Part shown: positions 24,821-34,767 of the stretch, one piece after another
How positions within the stretch are numbered: position 1 is the first letter of the stretch
Layout of the letters: each line of letters starts with the position of its first letter
Source of the DNA: an uncultured Lachnospiraceae bacterium
GTDB lineage: Bacteria; Bacillota; Clostridia; Lachnospirales; Lachnospiraceae
Length of the DNA: 64,000 nucleotides
NCBI GenBank assembly: GCA_946549035.1
Contig: CAMNQH010000008.1
Span: forward strand, 1-64,000
Direction: 5' to 3'
Translations under genes and position numbers: made by a program
Notes under the pieces: model-generated
Database searches by the model: none
Seen by the model: the letters and a program-made list of their open reading frames with translations, nothing else
What the model was told of the DNA's origin: nothing

Positions 24821-25888
24821 GTGGGCGGTAAAGACATCATCAGGAATCGGGCCTTGCGCATAGTGGTATCCGCAGCCGTGCTCCTGGCTGCATTCTATTT
24901 GCTGCAACGGCTTTTCATGCCGAAATATATGTCCTCCGTGGTGGAGGGCGCCATGATTGCAGAGTATTATGGAGAGAAGAAGGACCACGATGTGATTTTT
25001 ATTGGAGATTGTGAATTGTACGAAAATATTTCTCCTTTGGTATTATGGGAAGAATACGGAATCAACAGCTATATCCGGGGGTCGGCTCAGCAGTTGCTCT
25101 GGCAGTCTTACTATCTGGCGGAGGAGACCTTTACTTATGAAACGCCAAAAGTTTTGGTGTTTAGCGTATTGGCTATGAAATATGACGAACCTCAGAAGGA
25201 AGCTTATAACCGTATGACGCTGGACGGGATGCGATGGTCTGCTTCCAAAGTTGCAAGTATTAAGGCGTCCATGACCAAGGAAGAGCGCTTTGTGGAATAT
25301 GTCTTTCCGCTGCTTCGTTATCACTCCCGATGGAGTGAATTGACAAAAGAGGACTTTCAATATTTCTGGAAACGGAAAAAAGTGACTCATAACGGCTATT
25401 ATATGCGCGTAGATTCTCTTCCGGCAAAAGACGTTCCAAAGGGACGGCCCCTGGGGGATTATGAATTCGGAGAACAGGCATGGATGTACCTGGAAAAACT
25501 GACGGATCTTTGTAAAAAGCATGGCGTAAAGCTGGTACTGGTAAAGGCTCCCAGCTTATATCCTTATTGGTATGAAGAGTGGGATGAACAGATTAAGGAC
25601 TATGCCAAAGAACATGGCTTGGCGTATTACAATCTTCTGGAGGCTGCAGATGAAATCGGCTTAGATTACCAAAAGGACACGTATGACGGCGGACTGCATT
25701 TGAATTTATCCGGAGCGGAAAAGCTGGCTTCCTATTTTGGAAATATTTTGGCGAAAGATTGCGGGCTATCCAGCCGTCGGGGAGAAGAAGCTTTGGAACA
25801 GTCCTGGAGAAAAAAGAGGGAGCTCTATAATGGAGAAGCTCTCCGCCAAATGGATCAACAAGAGAAAGGTTCTTTTACCGGAAAATAA
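24821..25888 (+). CDS. Membrane-anchored SGNH-like protein, DltD position
   Basis: A 355-aa protein with an N-terminal membrane anchor (about residues 9-27) and an extracytoplasmic SGNH-type domain. The usual nucleophile block G-D-S is replaced by 'FIGDCELYEN', with Cys in the Ser position, while the C-terminal Asp/His pair is present in 'YDGGLHLNLSG'. In dlt operons DltD holds this place and helps transfer D-alanine outside the membrane. I start at the GTG at 24821, with AAAGGAGG upstream; the alternative ATG at 24797 overlaps the MBOAT stop. The function as aminoacyl or acyl transferase is inferred from fold and location. Confidence 0.65.
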   Translation: MGGKDIIRNRALRIVVSAAVLLAAFYLLQRLFMPKYMSSVVEGAMIAEYYGEKKDHDVIFIGDCELYENISPLVLWEEYGINSYIRGSAQQLLWQSYYLAEETFTYETPKVLVFSVLAMKYDEPQKEAYNRMTLDGMRWSASKVASIKASMTKEERFVEYVFPLLRYHSRWSELTKEDFQYFWKRKKVTHNGYYMRVDSLPAKDVPKGRPLGDYEFGEQAWMYLEKLTDLCKKHGVKLVLVKAPSLYPYWYEEWDEQIKDYAKEHGLAYYNLLEAADEIGLDYQKDTYDGGLHLNLSGAEKLASYFGNILAKDCGLSSRRGEEALEQSWRKKRELYNGEALRQMDQQEKGSFTGK

Positions 25889-25931
25889 CCAACCGGGAAA
25901 AGAACAGAAGGAAAGAAAGGTAGAATGGAAA

Positions 25932-26489
25932 ATGAAAAAGAATAAAATAAGGAGAATTGTCTGGAGTCTCTATCTATTGGGAGTTCTGGTTGTAGCCGGC
26001 TGCGGAGGTTCTTCCACAGAAGAGGTTTCGGAGAAGGATTATGAAAGCGACGATCAAAAGACGAAGCAGGATCAGGAGAACCAGTCACAGGCCGGTTATG
26101 TATTTCAGATTGGCGAGATAGAAGTCGCTGTGGATATGGACATTTCTCTGATAGAAGAAAAGCTGGGGGAACCGGATAGTTACTTTGAACAGCCAAGCTG
26201 CGCCGCTCAGGGGACGGCAAGAATTTTTACTTATTCCAGCTTTGAAATAGATACTTATCCTGACGGAGAAAAAGATTTGGTGGGCAGCATTATTTTAAAA
26301 GATGATAATGTGGCTACTGCAGAAGGAATTGATTTGTCTATGACAAAAGAAGATATTCTTGCTGTATATGGAGAAAACGGCAAGGAAGAAGGGAATTCTC
26401 TGGAATATGAAAAGGACGGCATGAAGCTTTGCTTTATTTTGGAAGAAGACAAGATTGTTTCTATTGAGTACCGCTCGAAGGTGTTTTAA
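25932..26489 (+). CDS. Small secreted lipoprotein of unknown function
   Basis: A 185-aa lipoprotein. The N-terminus has a basic stretch, a hydrophobic core and the lipobox 'VVAGC' (Cys at about residue 23), then a charged linker. The mature domain (about 60-185) has an alternating beta pattern ('IEEKLGEPDSYFEQ', 'DILAVYGENGKEE') that resembles a SmpA/BamE-like or PepSY-like small fold, without a definite match. I choose the ATG at 25932 because it gives the signal sequence; the frame is open further upstream. It closes the surface cluster. Confidence 0.65.
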   Translation: MKKNKIRRIVWSLYLLGVLVVAGCGGSSTEEVSEKDYESDDQKTKQDQENQSQAGYVFQIGEIEVAVDMDISLIEEKLGEPDSYFEQPSCAAQGTARIFTYSSFEIDTYPDGEKDLVGSIILKDDNVATAEGIDLSMTKEDILAVYGENGKEEGNSLEYEKDGMKLCFILEEDKIVSIEYRSKVF

Positions 26490-26520
26490 GGATAAAAGAA
26501 TATTTGGCTGAACAATACAA

Positions 26521-26556
26521 ACGCCCTTATACCAAATGATGTTTGGATAAGGGCGT
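26521..26556. terminator. Bidirectional terminator between convergent genes
   Basis: ACGCCCTTAT (26521-26530) pairs with ATAAGGGCGT (26547-26556), and CCAAA/TTTGG extend the stem inside. On the minus strand it is followed by TTTGTATTGTT. It ends both the surface cluster and the chemoreceptor gene. Confidence 0.75.
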
Positions 26557-26614
26557 AAAATATTTACTGTTTGTTTACAAATGTAATTATGTAACGGAAT
26601 GCATCTGTCTGGAA

Positions 26615-28315
26615 TTATTCATCCATTAAGGTAAACTGTCCTACTAATTCGTCCAATGTAACTGCCTGGGCAGATAATTCTTCACTGGTGGCGGAGGTTT
26701 CCTGGGCGGTTGCTGAATTATTCTGAACTACTTCGGAAATCTGGCCTACGCCTTCTTCCGCCTGACGCATGGTAGTATTCTGGTCGCTAATCATAATACT
26801 CAGCTTTTTGGAAACATCGGCGATTTGTTTGATGCCGTCTACCACAACTTCAATAGAGCTGGATGCGCTTTCTACAGCATGATTGCCGCCTTCGATTTCC
26901 TGAAGAGAGCCTTCAATCAGTTCTCTGGTATCTACGGCTGCTTTTGCGCTTTGCTCGGCAAGCTGGCGAATCTGATCTGCAACAACGGCAAAACCACGTC
27001 CGGCCTCTCCGGCTCTTGCTGCTTCTATAGAAGCATTCAGCGACAGAAGGTTTGTCTGGGATGCAATGGATTCGATTTCAGAGATAATATTTCCAATCTT
27101 TTTAGAAGTATCATCAATCTTTTTCATAGCGGTCACCACTGTATTCATACCTTCCCGGCTGTGATCTGCTTCGTCTGCACATTTCTGCGTCTGCATATAG
27201 GACTCCTCGGCGTCCGCAGCGCTTCTGTCCATCATTTCTGTAATATTGATAATCGTTGCCTGGAGTTCTTCTACGGCTCCGGCCTGCTCTGTAGCGCCTT
27301 CCGCCAGATTCTGAGCGGATTCCGCCAAATTGGAGGAACCGGAGGATACCTGCTCGGATGCCACGGCGATAGAACGCAGCGTAGAGGTCATCTGATCCCG
27401 CAGGCCTCTCATAGCTATTACCAGTTTTTCAAAGTCGCCGGTATATCTGTCTAATATGTTGGAATTTACCGCATAATTTCCGCTGGACATTTCGCCTAAT
27501 ACATAGCTGATATCGTCGATGATTTCATTAATCTTATCTGACATATCTTTTGCTTCCGTGATGATAGTAGAAACCTCGTCCTGTGTTTCAACTACCGGGA
27601 AGGAACTGTTAAAGTCGCCGGCGGATAATAATTTCAGCCGTTCTCCTAATTGAACCAAAGGCAAGGCGATTCCTCTTGCGATGTTCTTTCCGATCTTAGT
27701 GGAAATAATCATTGCAGCCCCAATAGCAGCAAAGATGACAATCATTAATATGAAAGATAAAATTTTCAGCGTAGTGGATAAGTTATTCCCTTCATGCACT
27801 TTTACTGACATAAGTTCTTCCAACTGTGTGTAAATAGCTGTATATTTTCCGGCCAGTTGAGTTAAAGCCAGTTCTTGCGCCTGCGCGCAGAGTTCCCGGT
27901 CTGTTGTTCCTCCAAGCTCCACAATTTGTGAATCTAAAGACCAGTATTCCGGCAATGCGGCGGTGATTTCATCATAAGTTTTTCTTCCGTCTTCAGATAC
28001 GATGGTTTTTTCCACCTCTGCAAAGAATTGCTCAAATTGGGCTTTGTCCTTTTCATGCTGTTCTTTCATGCTCTCAATGACTTCCGCATCGTCATATCCG
28101 ATTACCGCCCGGAGCGAAGACCTGGAATCTGCGAAGGAAAACAGGGCCTGACCAATGTCTCCCTGTGCAAAACCGAAATTAACCAGTGCGTAAGAATATC
28201 GATTCGATATAAGAATTACGGCGATTAAACCGGCGATTGCCGCGATTGCAGAAATTGCCGAAACCATGACAAAAGATTTCGTAAGTCGTTTTTCAATGTT
28301 TTCTTTGTTATTCAT
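26615..28315 (-). CDS. Membrane methyl-accepting chemotaxis protein
   Basis: A 566-aa transmembrane chemoreceptor. There are two membrane spans (about 14-36 and 190-212) around an extracytoplasmic helical sensor, then a HAMP region ('[20 protein letters not shown]'). The cytoplasmic signalling hairpin has the tip '[20 protein letters not shown]' (about 418-437). It would control a CheA-type kinase and motility in response to an external signal. The Gln/Glu-rich segments on both sides are likely methylation sites. The ligand is unknown. It is transcribed away from the esterase gene from its own promoter. Confidence 0.9.
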   Translation of the reverse strand: MNNKENIEKRLTKSFVMVSAISAIAAIAGLIAVILISNRYSYALVNFGFAQGDIGQALFSFADSRSSLRAVIGYDDAEVIESMKEQHEKDKAQFEQFFAEVEKTIVSEDGRKTYDEITAALPEYWSLDSQIVELGGTTDRELCAQAQELALTQLAGKYTAIYTQLEELMSVKVHEGNNLSTTLKILSFILMIVIFAAIGAAMIISTKIGKNIARGIALPLVQLGERLKLLSAGDFNSSFPVVETQDEVSTIITEAKDMSDKINEIIDDISYVLGEMSSGNYAVNSNILDRYTGDFEKLVIAMRGLRDQMTSTLRSIAVASEQVSSGSSNLAESAQNLAEGATEQAGAVEELQATIINITEMMDRSAADAEESYMQTQKCADEADHSREGMNTVVTAMKKIDDTSKKIGNIISEIESIASQTNLLSLNASIEAARAGEAGRGFAVVADQIRQLAEQSAKAAVDTRELIEGSLQEIEGGNHAVESASSSIEVVVDGIKQIADVSKKLSIMISDQNTTMRQAEEGVGQISEVVQNNSATAQETSATSEELSAQAVTLDELVGQFTLMDE

Positions 28316-28421
28316 TCTTTCAAACTTCCTCCCTCGTTTTTTATAAAATCAAAACTGTTAAAATGACCTTATTCAATGGAATTCAAATATTGTTCATCTT
28401 CATAAGCTCACTGATAGTTTC

Positions 28422-28450
28422 ATTATAAGTCTTTTATGAAAAATATACAA
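28422..28450 (-). promoter_or_regulatory. Promoter of the membrane chemoreceptor gene
   Basis: On the minus strand: TTGTAT (28450-28445), 17-base spacer, TATAAT (28427-28422), about 107 bases before the start codon. Confidence 0.6.
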
Positions 28451-28531
28451 TAATTTTATGAAATAAATATAAAGAATTTAAGAATATTCTATGCATCTGA
28501 GTGTTTACTTTTTTGCTTTATGTAAATCGTC

Positions 28532-28560
28532 TGGTCATCATAGGTGTAGTTTGGTACAAT
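28532..28560 (+). promoter_or_regulatory. Possible promoter of the esterase/two-component genes
   Basis: TGGTCA (28532-28537), 17-base spacer and TACAAT (28555-28560). Together with the divergent promoter it accounts for the 372-bp gap 28316-28687, in which I see no gene. Confidence 0.45.
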
Positions 28561-28687
28561 TACAGTACGCCATTGCCATAATAATCCTAGATTTGGTCGG
28601 CTTAATCCTATGAAAAGCAAGAAGCTTTTTATACACTTTTTTTGAACCATACCAGCAGGTCGCCAGATCAGAAAGGAAAGAAAGGGA

Positions 28688-30229
28688 ATGAGAGCAGATT
28701 TTGATTATCATGAAAACAGAAATATTGTGAAAACGACGAACGGCCTAATCAGAGGCTACTACTGCGACGGTGTATACCGTTTTTCCGGGATCCCTTATGC
28801 CAGAGCGAAGCGTTTTCAGGAAGCGGAGGAGACGCAGCATTGGAAGGGTGTGCGTGAGGCCGTGGATTATGGGTGGGTATCGCCCCTGCTGCATCCCCAG
28901 GATATGACAGGGCAGCTTTTGACGCCCCATAGTATGTGGACTCAGAATGAACATTGTCAATTTCTGAATGTCCGGACGCCTTCCCTTGAGCCGGCGGCAA
29001 AGCTGCCTGTTATGGTATGGCTCCACGGCGGAGGGTATTTTGAGGGCTCTTCCATAGAGCAGACAGCTTATGAGGGAAGCAGCCTTGCAGGAGAGGAGCA
29101 GGTTGTGGTGGTATCTCTGAACCATCGACTGAATATCCTTGGCTTTTTGGATGTGTCTTTCCTTGGAGAAGTTTATGAGAATTCGGGGAACGCGGGAATG
29201 ACCGATATTGTGGCGGCCCTTCGGTGGATCCAGGAGAATATTGCCGCTTTTGGCGGTGATTCGGGCAATGTTACGCTTTTTGGACAGTCTGGAGGAGGGG
29301 GAAAAATTATCACATTGATGCAAATTCCGGCGGCAGCCAATCTTTTTCACAAAGCGATTATACAAAGCGGTGTGCTGCCGGTAAATGAGACCCCTGTCCG
29401 GGAGCTTCGGGAAGGAAATGTAAAGCTGATAGACAAGATGTCCCGATGTCTGAAGCTTAGCAGTCCCCTTGAATTGACGGAGGTTCCTTACAGACAGCTG
29501 GCCTTCGCTTATTTGGAGGCCAAGGCTAAGCTTCGCCGGGAAGGAATAGCCTGCGGCGGAAACGCGCCTCTGGAGAACGGTTATTATCTTGGAGATCCGG
29601 CAATCCGGGGCTTTACAGAATTTGCAGCATCCATTCCGGTGATTTGCGGCACCACCATGGCGGAAATTAATCTGACGCCGGATCTTTTGGACAAGGACAC
29701 GAAAAGTAAGGATGAGACAGAGCGGCTTTTGGAGCAGAAATTTACCCAGGAAGGGGTAAAAAAAATGCTGCCGTTGTTCCGGAAGATTTATCCGGACAAA
29801 AAAGAGGCAGATTTGCTGGTTATGGATCACATGATTCGGAAAGAAACCCTGCGTTTTTTAAATCAGCTTTCAAGTGTTTCTAATTGCTCCATATACAGTT
29901 ATCTATTTACATTTGAATTCCCTTACAATGGAGGAAAAGCTGCTTGGCACTGCTCAGAAATTCCCTTTGTGTTCCGCAATACCCGGCTGATACCGGTGTG
30001 CCATGTTCCGGGAGCAAAGGAATTGGAAATTGCAATGAGCCGTTGCTGGGGAGAGTTTGCCAGGGGTTCTCAGGAAGCCTTTGGGCGTGATTGGAAGCCG
30101 TATGATGAAAAGAATCGTTTTACCTGGCGCTTTGACTCTGTATGCGGACCGTTGGCAGCCCCGGATGAACCTCTCCAGGAGCTGCTAAAAGAGTACCATC
30201 CGTCTTTTATGCCGGATTTTATGGATTAG
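28688..30229 (+). CDS. Type-B carboxylesterase/lipase family protein
   Basis: A 513-aa alpha/beta hydrolase of the carboxylesterase type-B family. It has the oxyanion-hole segment 'VWLHGGGYFEGSS', the nucleophile elbow 'GQSGGG' with Ser201, 'FHKAIIQSG' and the late catalytic His in 'WHCSEIPFVF'. There is no signal peptide, so it should act in the cytoplasm on an imported ester. It is followed by the sensor kinase and response regulator after 44 bases. That placement and the second esterase at 41225 suggest that ester cleavage is the entry step of the catabolic locus. Natural substrate unknown. Confidence 0.88.
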   Translation: MRADFDYHENRNIVKTTNGLIRGYYCDGVYRFSGIPYARAKRFQEAEETQHWKGVREAVDYGWVSPLLHPQDMTGQLLTPHSMWTQNEHCQFLNVRTPSLEPAAKLPVMVWLHGGGYFEGSSIEQTAYEGSSLAGEEQVVVVSLNHRLNILGFLDVSFLGEVYENSGNAGMTDIVAALRWIQENIAAFGGDSGNVTLFGQSGGGGKIITLMQIPAAANLFHKAIIQSGVLPVNETPVRELREGNVKLIDKMSRCLKLSSPLELTEVPYRQLAFAYLEAKAKLRREGIACGGNAPLENGYYLGDPAIRGFTEFAASIPVICGTTMAEINLTPDLLDKDTKSKDETERLLEQKFTQEGVKKMLPLFRKIYPDKKEADLLVMDHMIRKETLRFLNQLSSVSNCSIYSYLFTFEFPYNGGKAAWHCSEIPFVFRNTRLIPVCHVPGAKELEIAMSRCWGEFARGSQEAFGRDWKPYDEKNRFTWRFDSVCGPLAAPDEPLQELLKEYHPSFMPDFMD

Positions 30230-30273
30230 CGGCTGCATAAATGCAAACACTATCATCAAAGGGAGGTTCTCCT

Positions 30274-31977
30274 ATGACACGAAAGCGGATCGTCTTCTGG
30301 ATTATCATTTTGATCCCTCTGCTTTTTATAGTGCCGGTAAATGTTGTAATTATCCGCAGCGCCAAAAATGAAGTAAACAGAGCGAAGGAAGATAGTTTTA
30401 TAGAAAATAAAATATTTGTGGATTCCATCAGGGACAATCTGAACAAGGAATTAAAGTCCATAGAAACCTATTTGAGACTGCTGACGGTCAAAGAAGAAGA
30501 ATACACTCGTATTTTGGGATATACAGACGTGAATGAACCAGGCTTTTGGACTACGGAGAGTCAGCTTGGAAACGAGCTGCGAACGTTTTTAACGATCAAT
30601 GAGTATGCCAAAAGCGCAACTGTCTACCTGTCGAATTTAGAGGTCTGTGTGAACAGAGATTCCTTTGATACCAATATCAAAAAACAGAATCTGGATACCT
30701 TTATCAGGATCCTGAAACAAGAGGAAGCGGCCAAAGCGCTGGATGGAAAAGGACAGTGGCTCTGCATACAAATTGAGGACAGGACCTATCTTGGAGTCTG
30801 TTACCGCAGCGGCGCAGCGGCGTGTCTTGTGACGGTCTCATTAGATGAACTGTTAAATACCTTGTCCGAGGGAATCCATACGGATGATTACATCGACTAT
30901 TTTGCAGTGGAAGACGAGATGTTTTTAAGCGGGACGGGGAAATTTGATCCCCAAGAAACTGCGTCTGGTATGATTCGTTATAAAGAGCGTCATTATATGG
31001 ATGCAAGGGCTCAGATTTTGGGAATAAATTTGAGCTTTGGGAGGCTTTTGAATATGGAACGGGTGAATAAGAGCTTAGCCGGCTTAGAACGGCGTTTGAT
31101 GCTGGTATCCCTTTGCAGCTGCCTGGTTGGTCCGGTCATTTCTTTTATTTTTTATATTTTTGTAGAGCGGCCGTTGAAGCTGTTAGCCGACGTTATGGAG
31201 CGTATTCGGGAGGGAGATTATAAGTATCGGATTCCCCTTCGCAAAAAACGTTTTTACAGTGAATTTGATTATTTGAATTATGCTTTTAACATGACGTTGG
31301 ATAAGCTGGAAATAAGCCAGAACGCTCTGTTCCAGAAGGAGCTTGATACACAAAAGATACAACTGCGCTATTTAAACCAGCAGATTCGGCCTCATTTTAT
31401 CCTCAATGCCCTGAATATTATCTATACCTATGAAGATTATGAATTTCCCATGGCAAGACAGATGGTGCTGTATTTAACCAAGTATTTCCGGTATTTGGTC
31501 AACCTCAATTCAGACTATGTGTATCTGTATGATGAGATGGGGTTTGTGAAGACATATTTGGACATCCAGAAGGTAAGGTTTCCCGACCGTTTCGTTTATT
31601 TTGCAGAGTGGGAAGAAGTAATTGGAAGGGCCCAGATCCCGGCGGTGATTATTCAAACCTTTGTAGAAAACTGCATAAAATACAGCTTTGAAAAGGATAA
31701 GACCATATATATTGTAATTTTGGCGCGAAAAATCGGAAACGACAAATTAGAGCTGACCATCGCCGATACGGGAAAAGGGTTTGAGGCAGAAATATTGGCC
31801 AAAATTCGAAAATTTCTTCAGACCCGGGAATATAGCGAAGAGTTTGGGGTTGGAATCCAGAATGTGGTAAACCGCCTGGAACTACTATATGGAGAAAATT
31901 ACTATGTTGATATAAAAAACAGTGAAAACGGCGGAGCGAGGGTGGAATTGGTGCTTCCTCTGCTGAAGGAGGAATAG
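30274..31977 (+). CDS. YesM-type sensor histidine kinase
   Basis: A 567-aa membrane kinase: a transmembrane helix at about 8-30, an extracytoplasmic sensor (31-275), a second helix (about 276-298), HAMP (about 300-350) and a His_kinase/HATPase pair. The phosphoacceptor His is in 'QIRPHFILNALN', the N box in 'FVENCIKYSF' and the G boxes in 'DTGKGFEAE' and 'GVGIQNV'. The start at 30274 has GGGAGG seven bases upstream; an in-frame ATG at 30241 lacks one. It is adjacent to an AraC-type response regulator and upstream of an ABC importer, the classic YesMN arrangement for nutrient-responsive control. Confidence 0.9.
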   Translation: MTRKRIVFWIIILIPLLFIVPVNVVIIRSAKNEVNRAKEDSFIENKIFVDSIRDNLNKELKSIETYLRLLTVKEEEYTRILGYTDVNEPGFWTTESQLGNELRTFLTINEYAKSATVYLSNLEVCVNRDSFDTNIKKQNLDTFIRILKQEEAAKALDGKGQWLCIQIEDRTYLGVCYRSGAAACLVTVSLDELLNTLSEGIHTDDYIDYFAVEDEMFLSGTGKFDPQETASGMIRYKERHYMDARAQILGINLSFGRLLNMERVNKSLAGLERRLMLVSLCSCLVGPVISFIFYIFVERPLKLLADVMERIREGDYKYRIPLRKKRFYSEFDYLNYAFNMTLDKLEISQNALFQKELDTQKIQLRYLNQQIRPHFILNALNIIYTYEDYEFPMARQMVLYLTKYFRYLVNLNSDYVYLYDEMGFVKTYLDIQKVRFPDRFVYFAEWEEVIGRAQIPAVIIQTFVENCIKYSFEKDKTIYIVILARKIGNDKLELTIADTGKGFEAEILAKIRKFLQTREYSEEFGVGIQNVVNRLELLYGENYYVDIKNSENGGARVELVLPLLKEE

Positions 31978-31989
31978 GGGTGAGACATC

Positions 31990-32757
31990 ATGATAAAAGC
32001 GCTTTTAGTTGACGATGAGATCAGAGTTTTAAGAGCAATTGAAAAAAATGTAAACTGGAAGGCCTGCGGTATTGATTATTTGTTTACCGCGGGAGATGTA
32101 GACAGCGCCAGAATACAGATGCAGAAGTATTCGCCGGATATTGTTCTTACCGATATTGAAATGCCTTACGGCAGCGGCCTGGAGCTGATTGAAGAAATCC
32201 GCAAGACCGACGGCGCGGTGATTTGTCTGTGCATTACGTGTCATCCGGAATTTTCTTATATGAGAAAAGCAATGCAGTTGGGAAGTATTGATTATATACT
32301 GAAGCCGGTGGACTATGGAGAACTGGAGACGGTGCTTGTAAAAGCAGTCGAAACAATTCATGGCTCCAGGTATGGGGCGGGAAACGGACCGGAGGGCAGG
32401 GCGGTCAAACCGGAGGCGGGCTATTATGAGGAGGATTGGTTTATTTCTCAGGCGCAAGGTTATATTGAACAACATTTGATTGAAGATATTTCTGTGAAAT
32501 TATTAGCGGAACATCTGGGATGCAGCCCTTCCCATGTTATGCGCAGCTTCAGAAAACGCCTGGATATGACGGTGGTGGAGTATGTGACTAAAAAACGTCT
32601 GGAGAAAGCAAAGCAGCTTCTGGCCAATACGGATCTGCCGATTATGACCGTGGCGGAATTTACCGGATATACAGATTATTCTTATTTTACAAGAGTTTTT
32701 AAAAAAGAAACGGGTATTACTCCCAGAGAATACCGCAACAGCACAAAACCAGCATGA
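31990..32757 (+). CDS. AraC-type response regulator (YesN-like)
   Basis: A 255-aa two-component regulator. The receiver domain (1-120) has the phosphoacceptor Asp in 'DIVLTDIEMPYGSG' (about residue 54) and the conserved Lys in 'YILKPVDYG'. The C-terminal AraC DNA-binding domain has two helix-turn-helix units ('VKLLAEHLGCSPSHVMRSF' and 'VAEFTGYTDYSYFTRVF'). Thirteen bases separate it from the kinase stop. It probably activates the importer and the glycyl-radical enzyme operon that follow. Confidence 0.9.
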   Translation: MIKALLVDDEIRVLRAIEKNVNWKACGIDYLFTAGDVDSARIQMQKYSPDIVLTDIEMPYGSGLELIEEIRKTDGAVICLCITCHPEFSYMRKAMQLGSIDYILKPVDYGELETVLVKAVETIHGSRYGAGNGPEGRAVKPEAGYYEEDWFISQAQGYIEQHLIEDISVKLLAEHLGCSPSHVMRSFRKRLDMTVVEYVTKKRLEKAKQLLANTDLPIMTVAEFTGYTDYSYFTRVFKKETGITPREYRNSTKPA

Positions 32758-32780
32758 TTATCCTATATGCTGGTTTTTTT
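32747..32780 (+). terminator. Rho-independent terminator after the response regulator
   Basis: AACCAGCAT (32747-32755) and ATGCTGGTT (32767-32775) with an 11-base loop and five more Ts. The left arm lies within the last codons of the regulator. It separates the regulatory genes from the importer/enzyme genes. Confidence 0.8.
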
Positions 32781-32878
32781 GTCCTATTGTCCCAGGATGG
32801 AATCCGTTATGATAGATACAGGTTACCGGTCAGGGAGTGAACTTGTCCGGATGATGGGATATAAAGGAGAGGATCAAG

Positions 32879-33796
32879 ATGAGCAAAAAGAAGAAACAGA
32901 ATTTAAAACGCTGGATTCCGTGTTATCTGATGGCGCTGCCATGCGTCGTGTATTTTTTCATAAACAATTATATGCCCATGGTAGGGCTGCAGATTGCGTT
33001 TAAAAATTTTAATGTAAGGGACGGTATCTGGGGAAGCAAATTTATCGGGTTTGAAAATTTTAAATATCTTTTTGCCAGTAAGGACGCATGGATTATTACA
33101 AGAAACACCATAGGCTATAATCTGTTCTGGATTATACTGAACACGGCGTTGGGAATCATGATTGCAATCTTTCTCAATGAGGTCAAAAGTAAAATGGCAA
33201 AGAAAGTCTATCAGACCTTTATTTTACTGCCGTATCTGATTTCCATGGTGGTAGTATCCTATCTCGCCTATGCGTTTTTGAGCGAACAGACAGGTTTTAT
33301 CAACGGTATTTTAAACGCACTTGGCCTTCCCTCCGTGATGTGGTATCAGAAGGCAAACTATTGGCCGTTTATTTTGACGATTGTTTATGAGTGGAAGAAT
33401 ATCGGATTTAATGCGATTATATTTCTCGCCAGTTTGGTAGGCATTAGTAAAGATTACTATGAAGCGGCGGAGATGGACGGCGCTACGAAGTGGCAGCAAA
33501 TCAGAAAGATAACGATACCGATGCTGACGCCCACCATCGTTATGCTGGTTACCATTGGCATGGGAAATATTTTCCGCTCTGACTTTGGACTTTTTTATCA
33601 GGTTCCCAGAAACCAGGGATTGTTAAACGCAGCCACCAACACGATTGATACATATGTATTTCGGGCATTGCTTCAGACAGGGGATATAGGGATGTCCTCT
33701 GCAGCATCCTTCTATCAGGCGGCGGTTTGTTTGGTTACAATTTTGCTTTTTAACGGTGTTATGAAAAAGTTTAGTGAAGAGAATGCAATGTTTTAA
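32879..33796 (+). CDS. ABC importer permease (LplB/MalF-type)
   Basis: A 305-aa binding-protein-dependent transport permease with six predicted membrane helices and the cytoplasmic EAA loop 'EAAEMDGATKWQQIRKITIP' that docks on the ATPase. It belongs to the LplB/YtcP group that usually serves oligosaccharides or glycosides and shares a distant MsmK-type ATPase; no ATPase gene lies in this locus. AAAGGAGAGG precedes the ATG. It is followed after 19 bases by its partner permease. Confidence 0.9.
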   Translation: MSKKKKQNLKRWIPCYLMALPCVVYFFINNYMPMVGLQIAFKNFNVRDGIWGSKFIGFENFKYLFASKDAWIITRNTIGYNLFWIILNTALGIMIAIFLNEVKSKMAKKVYQTFILLPYLISMVVVSYLAYAFLSEQTGFINGILNALGLPSVMWYQKANYWPFILTIVYEWKNIGFNAIIFLASLVGISKDYYEAAEMDGATKWQQIRKITIPMLTPTIVMLVTIGMGNIFRSDFGLFYQVPRNQGLLNAATNTIDTYVFRALLQTGDIGMSSAASFYQAAVCLVTILLFNGVMKKFSEENAMF

Positions 33797-33815
33797 TAAG
33801 GAAGGAGACATATAG

Positions 33816-34688
33816 ATGAATAAATCAAGTAAACGGTTTCTGGCTCTGTCCCATGTAATGCTGATGCTTCTTAGTGTTTTTTTGGTGGCGCCATTTATAT
33901 TACTGATCATTGCTTCTCTTACAGAGGAAAGTACGGCTATAAAATATGGTTATTCCTTTTTTCCCAAGGTCTGGTCCTTCGAGGCGTATCAGTACGTATT
34001 AAGGAACAGCGGAATGTTTGGACGGGCATTTTTAATCACGATTGTGGTGACGGTTCTTGGCGTGATATGCGGATTGACCATATCCTCTTTGATGGCTTAT
34101 GTCATCACAAGACGAGGAATTCCCGGGGGTAAAATATTGACGTTTTATGTGATTTTCACCATGCTGTTTAATGGCGGGCTTGTGGCAACTTATCTCAATT
34201 ATGTCCAGATATTCCATATTAATAATACATATTGGGCGCTGCTGATTCCAAATCTGTTGTGCAATGCATTTTCCATTATGATGATAAAGAATTATTTCCA
34301 GGCGTCGATTCCGGAGGAATTGATGGAAGCGGCCAGGATAGACGGGGCGTCGGAGTGGAAGATATTTTTTCAAATAGTGACGCCCTTGTCAAAACCGATT
34401 TTGGCCACAGTGGCGTTGATTATGGGACTGGCATATTGGAATGATTGGCAGAACGGTCTGTATTATCTGGACGATACCTCTATGCATGGTATCCAGAATG
34501 TATTAAATGATATGAACAGCAATGCAAAATACCTGATGCAGTTTGCAGGAAGCTCAGGAGCCACGATTCCCACCACTACGGTCAGGATGGCAATCGCTGT
34601 GGTGGGGATATTGCCAATCCTATGCGTATATCCTTTTTTCCAGGAATATTTTGCAAAGGGAATTACTGCGGGAGCAGTGAAAGGATAG
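33816..34688 (+). CDS. ABC importer permease (LplC/MalG-type)
   Basis: A 290-aa second permease, six membrane helices, with the EAA loop 'EAARIDGASEWKIFFQIVTP' and the usual 'KGITAGAVKG' end of carbohydrate permeases. AAGGAG lies upstream. It forms the transmembrane dimer with the preceding protein and should receive substrate from the lipoprotein encoded next. Confidence 0.9.
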   Translation: MNKSSKRFLALSHVMLMLLSVFLVAPFILLIIASLTEESTAIKYGYSFFPKVWSFEAYQYVLRNSGMFGRAFLITIVVTVLGVICGLTISSLMAYVITRRGIPGGKILTFYVIFTMLFNGGLVATYLNYVQIFHINNTYWALLIPNLLCNAFSIMMIKNYFQASIPEELMEAARIDGASEWKIFFQIVTPLSKPILATVALIMGLAYWNDWQNGLYYLDDTSMHGIQNVLNDMNSNAKYLMQFAGSSGATIPTTTVRMAIAVVGILPILCVYPFFQEYFAKGITAGAVKG

Positions 34689-34767
34689 CCTTAAAATGGG
34701 CAGAATCATACATAGAAGGGATAAAATTATTTATCAAATAAAACATGCACATGAGAAGGAGGTAAAC

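Noticed and set aside
32767..33003. A 78-codon frame overlapping the start of the first permease
   Set aside because: It overlaps the terminator and the permease start and has no ribosome binding site or recognisable family.
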